This document shows positions 6,891-10,534 of a DNA stretch of 10,534 bases, piece by piece (the stretch's first letter is position 1; the number at the start of each line of letters is the position of its first letter). The notes below the pieces were generated by a model. The model did not search any database and was not told the DNA's origin. It saw only the letters and a list, made by a program, of their open reading frames with translations. Both the position numbers and the translations under genes were made by a program. The stretch comes from Chloroflexota bacterium (lineage in GTDB: Bacteria; Chloroflexota; Anaerolineae; UBA7937; B3-Chlor), in contig JAUWYD010000019.1 in the NCBI GenBank assembly GCA_030616025.1, positions 1 through 10,534 of the forward strand, in the 5' to 3' direction.

Positions 6891-6919
6891 ATTATACCAG
6901 AGCTGACCTGAATGGGAAA
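6891..6919 (-). promoter_or_regulatory. Predicted extended -10 promoter for the ruvB-queA operon
   Basis: On the minus strand a perfect TATAAT (6891-6896) is preceded by TGG, giving the extended -10 TGGTATAAT. At 17 nt spacing the -35 position reads TTTCCC (6914-6919), a poor match, so recognition would rest on the extended -10. Predicted start is near 6884, leaving ~25 nt of leader, enough for the GGAG ribosome binding site of ruvB. No LexA-type palindrome was recognised near it. Confidence 0.65.
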
Positions 6920-7008
6920 GCCGCCTCGAGGCAGAACGAAAAACATAGCTTCTGACAGATTACGCGAGCATGGGTGAGATTATGCGCGGAAAAGGACTCT
7001 CAGGCCCG

Positions 7009-7037
7009 TTGACATCTGATGGAAAATCCAGTATATA
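7009..7037 (+). promoter_or_regulatory. Predicted sigma70-type promoter for the DksA/TraR-type gene
   Basis: A perfect -35 TTGACA (7009-7014) is followed after exactly 17 nt by TATATA (7032-7037), a strong housekeeping-type promoter. Predicted start is near 7044, giving a leader of about 97 nt. It is divergent from the ruvB promoter; the two -35 regions are about 90 nt apart. The stretch 6920-7008 between them shows no operator I could recognise. Confidence 0.75.
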
Positions 7038-7045
7038 GATAAAAC

Positions 7046-7064
7046 GGGCCTTTTCTCAAGGCCC
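7046..7064 (+). promoter_or_regulatory. Hairpin at the predicted 5' end of the DksA/TraR-type mRNA
   Basis: GGGCCTT (7046-7052) pairs perfectly with AAGGCCC (7058-7064) around a 5-nt loop TTCTC, a 7-bp stem starting 1-3 nt after the predicted transcription start. It is followed by C and A residues, not T, so it is not an intrinsic terminator. A 5'-terminal stem of this type can protect an mRNA from end-dependent decay. That role is inferred from position only. Confidence 0.5.
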
Positions 7065-7115
7065 CCACCGAAGAGGTTGCCGCTGATCGTACCGGGACCG
7101 CGAGAGACCTCTCTG

Positions 7116-7125
7116 CCTGCGCAGG
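7116..7125. repeat. Perfect 10-bp palindrome next to the TraR-type ribosome binding site
   Basis: CCTGCGCAGG at 7116-7125 is a perfect palindrome, just upstream of the purine-rich AAGGGAAGGA used by the TTG start at 7141. A weaker GAGAG-AC-CTCTC symmetry lies immediately before it (7102-7113). Together they could form structure affecting translation or bind a dimeric regulator, or be coincidence in GC-rich DNA. Confidence 0.35.
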
Positions 7126-7140
7126 GAAGGGAAGGACGAC

Positions 7141-7512
7141 TTGGCAGACGACAAGAGGAGTAAGATAAGAGAATCAATTGAGGCAGAGCAGGACGAAACT
7201 CTGGCCGAGATCTTGCGCCTGAGAGAAGTGTTGAAGTCCGAACTGGAAGCAGATCTCGAGGATGGAGATCCTCACGTGTATGAGCGAGAGAAGATCCTGG
7301 CCCTTCTACGCAATCTGGAAGGCAAGCAGTATTCACTCTCTCGCGCGCTGAATTCGATGGAGGACGGCACCTACGGCATCTGCGAGATCTGTGGCAGGGA
7401 GATCAGCACTGAGCGACTGGAAGCCCTGTCCTATACCACGCACTGCGTGGAGTGCAAGGAACACGTTGAGAAGGGCATCGTCGCAAGGCCCGCTGGGCAG
7501 TTAACCCTCTGA
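7141..7512 (+). CDS. DksA/TraR C4-type zinc finger protein
   Basis: This is a 123-residue protein of the DksA/TraR/YteA class. Proteins of this class bind RNA polymerase through its secondary channel and modulate transcription, or act as stress/sporulation-associated regulators. Residues ~15-75 are charged and helical with an acidic turn around 'EADLEDGDPHVYE' (36-48), where DksA has the tip of its coiled coil. Residues 81-105 form the zinc finger: Cys81-x2-Cys84, then 17 residues, Cys102-x2-Cys105, in 'CEICGREIS...THCVECK'. The start is TTG at 7141, chosen because AAGGGAAGGA lies 4-8 nt upstream and the protein then has a normal N-terminus; no ATG is available nearby. It is the only plus-strand gene, with its own promoter. 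It ends inside the terminal codons of the converging Ade-like gene (12-nt overlap). It is distinct from true DksA in the tip sequence, so the regulatory target is unknown. Confidence 0.9.
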   Translation: MADDKRSKIRESIEAEQDETLAEILRLREVLKSELEADLEDGDPHVYEREKILALLRNLEGKQYSLSRALNSMEDGTYGICEICGREISTERLEALSYTTHCVECKEHVEKGIVARPAGQLTL

Positions 7513-9291
7513 AGTCGGCCAGATTATCCGGCCCTCCTTCACATCCCACACCCCTTTGGGCGTAAGCCGTACCCAGGGCAGTGCCGAGAAGGTGAGAAAG
7601 CCAAGGGTGAAGATCGGATTCTCTAGCTGAGACCCCATCCGCCTCAGCGTGCGATTCACTCCCCTTATCTGAGTGGCAAGCACCTCAAGCGAAGCCGCGG
7701 ACATCAAGCCACCAATGGGCAGCGGTATCTCTGCCAGCACCTCTCCCTCGTGTGCAAGCACTATCCCCCCGCGCAATTCCTGCATCCGCCGCAAGGCAAG
7801 TACCATGTCTCCCTCTTGACAGCCGACAACCATAGGGCGGTGGGTTTCGTGGGCCAGGCTGGAGGCGAGTCCCCCTACCCTGGCACCAAACCCACTCACA
7901 AACGCAATCATGAAGCCTGGGAGTTCGGTGTTCAACAGAGCAACCTTGAGCACGTCCCGAGACGGGGGCAACCGGATAACGCCGTCCTCCGCAGGCAGGC
8001 TCATATCTTGTCGTTTGGTGATGGTCTTGTCCAGTATGCCGATCACTGGCACAGTCGCTGTTTCCCGCGAATCTGGACTTTCCACATCGAAGTCCGTCTC
8101 GTCGAAGGCGCCAGGGAGCATACGGTGAGGAAGCCAGGCTATTCGCAACGTCTCGGGGGGTAGGGGGGGAATATCCACCACTATCTGACCATCTCGAGCC
8201 ACAATCCTACCATTCGCCACGACGAGCCTTGGCGTCACGTCGTCCAATTGGTCAACGAGAAGGATGTCAGCCATTCTGCCCGGGGCCAAGCCACCTATCC
8301 GCATATCCAGGCCCAAGTAGGTGGCTGGATTGAGAGTAGCCATCTGGATGGCGGTCACGGGTGGCACCCCTTGTCCGATGGCCGAGGTGACCAGACCATC
8401 CATGTAGCCATGTTCGAGCATTGCCAGGGGATCCATCCAGTCGGGCGTGAGCATCACCTTGCGCGCGTCCGCACGGGCTTCGCCAACCACCAACTCTGCA
8501 AGGTCTTCCAGGTCACGACGAATCGACCCGTGACGCAACATCACGTACATGCCCAAACGCAGACGTTCCCTGGCCTCTCGCGCGTTGATGGCCTCATGGC
8601 AGGATGTCAGTCCTGCTGCCGCCAGCGCCTCTAGCTTCCTGAAGGGAGCACCAGCGGTGTGCCCTTCTATGCGCCGCGAGTGACGTTCAGCCAGGTCGAA
8701 TTTGGCGAGCAGGTCGGCGTCACAGGAGATCAACCTTGCCCACGGAGTGACCTCACTAATAGCCCTTATCTCCGGTCTCACCAACAGAGACTCCACCTCC
8801 GTCAGAGTCAGTATGGGCTCGCCCTCCACCTGGGGAAGGGGCGGCGTGGCCACGGGGACGCTGAAGTAGAACTTCACAGGCAGATCCCTGGTCATCTCGA
8901 TCAGCATTTCCAACCCTGCTGATCCCAGCGCACCTACCGCCTCGTGAGGGTCGGCCATCACGGAAGTTGTGCCACTAAGCAGGAGATGGGGAGTCAAAGA
9001 CAGTGGGTTGGCAAAGAAATCCACGTGGGCATGGGCATCTATGAAGCCAGGCAACAGATAGGCTCCTCTGGCGTCGATGACCTCCGCTCCGCGAAGGATG
9101 TTCTCTGCTGGCGGGCCCACATAGGCGACACGTCTGCCACTGATAGCTATGTCTTGCTTCTCCAAGAGCTCACCGGAGTATACATTTACCAGATTGCCAT
9201 TGTGAATGTAGAGCTCCGCCTCTCGTTTTCCGAGAGCAACCTCTATCAATGCTCTCTTACTCTCCAGAGCATCCTCCTTGCGTACTCTCAC
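7501..9291 (-). CDS. Adenine deaminase-like amidohydrolase (Ade family, divergent active site)
   Basis: This 596-residue protein follows the Ade family from end to end: an amidohydrolase barrel (~75-345) with flanking beta domain, then the adenine-deaminase C-terminal domain (~420-590, containing 'DMVLALRRMQELRGGIVLA'). Metal and catalytic residues are retained: His87 and His89 in 'DAHAHVD', Glu180, His211 in 'GHTAG', His232 in 'CHE' and Asp284. However, signatures of authentic adenine deaminases differ: HIES is HVDF, GHAPG is GHTAG, DHE is CHE, TDDRHP is TPDWMDP, EGHID is HGYMD, and HDSHN is HETHR. It should therefore be called adenine deaminase-like. Hydrolytic deamination of a purine or a related heterocycle is likely, but adenine itself is uncertain. 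The start is GTG at 9289-9291, overlapping the upstream stop (GTGA). It is the last gene of the three-gene unit. PunA in the same window is another purine enzyme but belongs to a different transcript. Confidence 0.88.
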   Translation of the reverse strand: MRVRKEDALESKRALIEVALGKREAELYIHNGNLVNVYSGELLEKQDIAISGRRVAYVGPPAENILRGAEVIDARGAYLLPGFIDAHAHVDFFANPLSLTPHLLLSGTTSVMADPHEAVGALGSAGLEMLIEMTRDLPVKFYFSVPVATPPLPQVEGEPILTLTEVESLLVRPEIRAISEVTPWARLISCDADLLAKFDLAERHSRRIEGHTAGAPFRKLEALAAAGLTSCHEAINAREARERLRLGMYVMLRHGSIRRDLEDLAELVVGEARADARKVMLTPDWMDPLAMLEHGYMDGLVTSAIGQGVPPVTAIQMATLNPATYLGLDMRIGGLAPGRMADILLVDQLDDVTPRLVVANGRIVARDGQIVVDIPPLPPETLRIAWLPHRMLPGAFDETDFDVESPDSRETATVPVIGILDKTITKRQDMSLPAEDGVIRLPPSRDVLKVALLNTELPGFMIAFVSGFGARVGGLASSLAHETHRPMVVGCQEGDMVLALRRMQELRGGIVLAHEGEVLAEIPLPIGGLMSAASLEVLATQIRGVNRTLRRMGSQLENPIFTLGFLTFSALPWVRLTPKGVWDVKEGRIIWPTSEG

Positions 9292-10130
9292 GTCGGGATC
9301 CCAAGCACGCGAGCGGCGTTACCTCCCAGGATCTTGGCTTTGCTCTCCTCCTGGAGGGACAGCCTCCGAATAGCGGCAACGTTGCCTTTGATGTTCGTCA
9401 CTGCAGGCCAGTCTGAGCCAAAGATTATCTTGTGGGCATTCTTCTCAAGGTTGGGAAAATAGCTATGTAGCTTCTGCGGCGGTAGGCCTGTTATCTCCAT
9501 GTAGACGCGGGGGTGCAGCTGAGCCAGGAAGAACGCGGCATCATACCAGAAGCCCCGTCCGCTGTGGGCCATGATGATGGTAAGCTCTGGGAAGTCCACT
9601 GCCACATCATCCAGATACAAGGGATCGCCATACTTGAGACGGGCACCACGAAACACCGAGGAGCCAGTATGGAACATTATCGGCACCTTCAGGCGTTGCG
9701 CCTCAGCATACAAGGGGTAGAGGCGCACATCGTTGACATGGAAGTGCTGATAGGTAGGATAGAGCTTCAAACCTTGGAAACCCAAATCGCTCACGCACCG
9801 TCGCAATTCGCTCACCAGATCAGCCGTGAAGAAGGGGTTTACATTGGCAAAAGGTATGAGCCGCTCACTCGCACGACAGAACTCGGCCACTCGATCGTTG
9901 GGACTCGTGCCGGTTGTGAGGGGGTTAGTCTCTGCCAAAGCCACGGCATAATCTATCCCCTGCTGATCAAGATACTCCAGCATCGCTTGAGGGCTGCTGA
10001 GCACTTGGCGGAGATGCGCGAGAGTCTCTTCACCGGCGTAGCCCTGAAGCCAGTGCAAGAACCAATCGCTGTACTCATCAGCGGTCGTTATGTGAATGTG
10101 AAAATCTATGACGGGTGTTTTCATAGCCAT
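9288..10130 (-). CDS. Amidohydrolase family 2 (TIM-barrel metal hydrolase/decarboxylase)
   Basis: This is a 280-residue member of the amidohydrolase-2 family (PF04909 type), which includes hydrolases and non-oxidative decarboxylases of cyclic or aromatic acids. Visible ligands are the N-terminal 'DFHIH' (His11, His13), 'KLYP' with Lys122, 'FHTGS' (His154), 'MAHSGRG' (His189) and 'FGSDWP' (Asp240). The C-terminal 'ILGGNAARVLGI' is also typical. The order and spacing indicate a complete, probably active enzyme with one divalent metal ion; the substrate is unknown. The ATG at 10128-10130 has AAGGTG 5 nt upstream. A second ATG at residue 3 sits in an ATGA overlap with the upstream stop and is equally possible. 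The 3' end overlaps the Ade-like gene by 4 nt. The adjacent isomerase-like and deaminase-like genes suggest one short degradation or salvage route. Confidence 0.9.
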   Translation of the reverse strand: MAMKTPVIDFHIHITTADEYSDWFLHWLQGYAGEETLAHLRQVLSSPQAMLEYLDQQGIDYAVALAETNPLTTGTSPNDRVAEFCRASERLIPFANVNPFFTADLVSELRRCVSDLGFQGLKLYPTYQHFHVNDVRLYPLYAEAQRLKVPIMFHTGSSVFRGARLKYGDPLYLDDVAVDFPELTIIMAHSGRGFWYDAAFFLAQLHPRVYMEITGLPPQKLHSYFPNLEKNAHKIIFGSDWPAVTNIKGNVAAIRRLSLQEESKAKILGGNAARVLGIPT

Positions 10131-10534
10131 GGACGCACCTTCTCCAGGCTCTGCGAGAGGTCGGCCTCTGTGTTCACTTCGAGGATCAACACTCTGTCAT
10201 AGCCTCCTTCATCGAGTGCATCCATGAGACCCGCATAGTCCACCATACCTTGGCCCAGCGGCAGATGATCTCGCGCGTCCGAAGCACCTTTGTTGCCCCG
10301 CAAAGCGTCATGCAGATGGATCTCACCGATTTGATCCCAATGTTCAGCAAGGAAACCCACAGGATCGCCTCCCCGTACGGTCAAGTGACCCACATCGAGA
10401 CAGATTCTCATCCCGTGCCGTTCCACCAGGGGGATGACGCGGTCAAAGGCGAACCGTCCTAGGTTCTCAACACACACCATCGCAGGAGGGACGAGGGTGG
10501 CAAGCTCCTCCAGACTATGACTCGCTCGACGGAG
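10121..10534 (-). CDS. Sugar phosphate isomerase/epimerase-like TIM barrel (AP endonuclease 2 fold), 5' end cut by window edge
   Basis: The reading frame is open from the high-coordinate edge to TGA at 10121-10123, giving the last 137 residues; the start lies outside. The visible part is the C-terminal half of a xylose-isomerase-like barrel: 'VCVENLG' with a metal-ligand Glu, 'CLDVGHL' (Asp and His), 'EIHLHDA' (His), 'DHLPLGQGMVDY' and 'LILEVN' with the last Glu. These are the usual divalent-metal ligands of sugar phosphate isomerases/epimerases and endonuclease IV relatives. The 'LGQGMVDY' stretch and the neighbours favour the metabolic branch over DNA repair. The ATG at 10480 is internal and should not be taken as the start, because 18 further in-frame codons without a stop precede it. 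It overlaps the amidohydrolase gene by 10 nt. The substrate is unknown. Confidence 0.85.
   Translation of the reverse strand, partial: LRRASHSLEELATLVPPAMVCVENLGRFAFDRVIPLVERHGMRICLDVGHLTVRGGDPVGFLAEHWDQIGEIHLHDALRGNKGASDARDHLPLGQGMVDYAGLMDALDEGGYDRVLILEVNTEADLSQSLEKVRPWL

Noticed and set aside
7046..7064. Intrinsic terminator in the divergent region
   Set aside because: The stem is perfect but is followed by CC-CACC rather than a T-run, and it lies at the 5' end of a predicted transcript.
6980..7336. Minus-strand frame of 118 codons across the TraR-type promoter region
   Set aside because: It overlaps a well-supported zinc-finger gene and its promoter. Its low-complexity, Ser/Arg/Leu-rich translation has no family resemblance.
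7501..9291. Loss of the catalytic Asp in the Ade-like protein (TPDW instead of TDD)
   Set aside because: Aligning the surrounding Met-Leu and Pro-Leu shows Asp284 sits on the first, catalytic Asp. It is the preceding Thr and the second Asp that changed, so the enzyme is not obviously inactive.
9513..10202. Plus-strand open frame of 229 codons, and a similar one at 8944-9462
   Set aside because: Both are antisense to strongly conserved amidohydrolase coding sequence and have no motif, so they are frame shadows.

Overview
The window is about 10.5 kb of compact bacterial chromosome, roughly 57% G+C by eye, with no phage, transposon, CRISPR or RNA-gene signature. The gene set is a clostridia-like ruvB/queA order, a DUF2905 membrane protein, a QueH-type rather than QueG-type epoxyqueuosine reductase, a GT-C membrane glycosyltransferase with the 'DDAYISFRYAQNL' signature, PH-SHOCT and Ade-like amidohydrolase genes. 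This best fits a Chloroflexota (Anaerolineae or Dehalococcoidia-like) or neighbouring uncultured lineage. The assignment is inference from gene content only.

All genes but one lie on the minus strand, so the description runs from high to low coordinates. (A) 10534-7501: a catabolic-looking trio of a sugar-phosphate-isomerase-like TIM barrel (cut by the window edge), an amidohydrolase-2 family hydrolase and an adenine-deaminase-like amidohydrolase. They are linked by ATGA/GTGA-type overlaps and almost certainly co-translated. (B) 7141-7512, plus strand: a small DksA/TraR-type zinc-finger protein. Its stop region overlaps the end of the deaminase gene by 12 nt, tail to tail. (C) 7140-6859: a 282-nt divergent regulatory region with a consensus-like promoter for the zinc-finger gene, a hairpin at the predicted 5' end of its message, a 10-bp palindrome near its ribosome binding site, and an extended -10 promoter for ruvB on the other strand.

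(D) 6858-2213: a five-gene operon, ruvB, queH, GT-C glycosyltransferase, DUF2905, queA, with 18 nt or less between genes and several overlaps. RuvB is the Holliday-junction branch-migration motor. QueA and QueH carry out the last two steps of tRNA queuosine synthesis (preQ1-tRNA to epoxyqueuosine to queuosine). (E) 2212-2068: an intergenic region with a good promoter for the next unit and two small inverted repeats. (F) 2067-1: a XerD-type recombinase, a PH-SHOCT membrane protein and a purine nucleoside phosphorylase (cut by the window edge), probably one transcript.

The most unusual item is the queH product. Its first ~45 residues look like the RRXRR/PLMP domain best known from the N-terminus of IscB-type RNA-guided nucleases, here fused to a complete tRNA-modifying enzyme. 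The second is the adenine-deaminase-like protein, which keeps the metal ligands but changes many of the family's signature residues, so its substrate may not be adenine. Apart from these, the window is ordinary housekeeping and accessory metabolism. No clearly new multi-gene system is visible.
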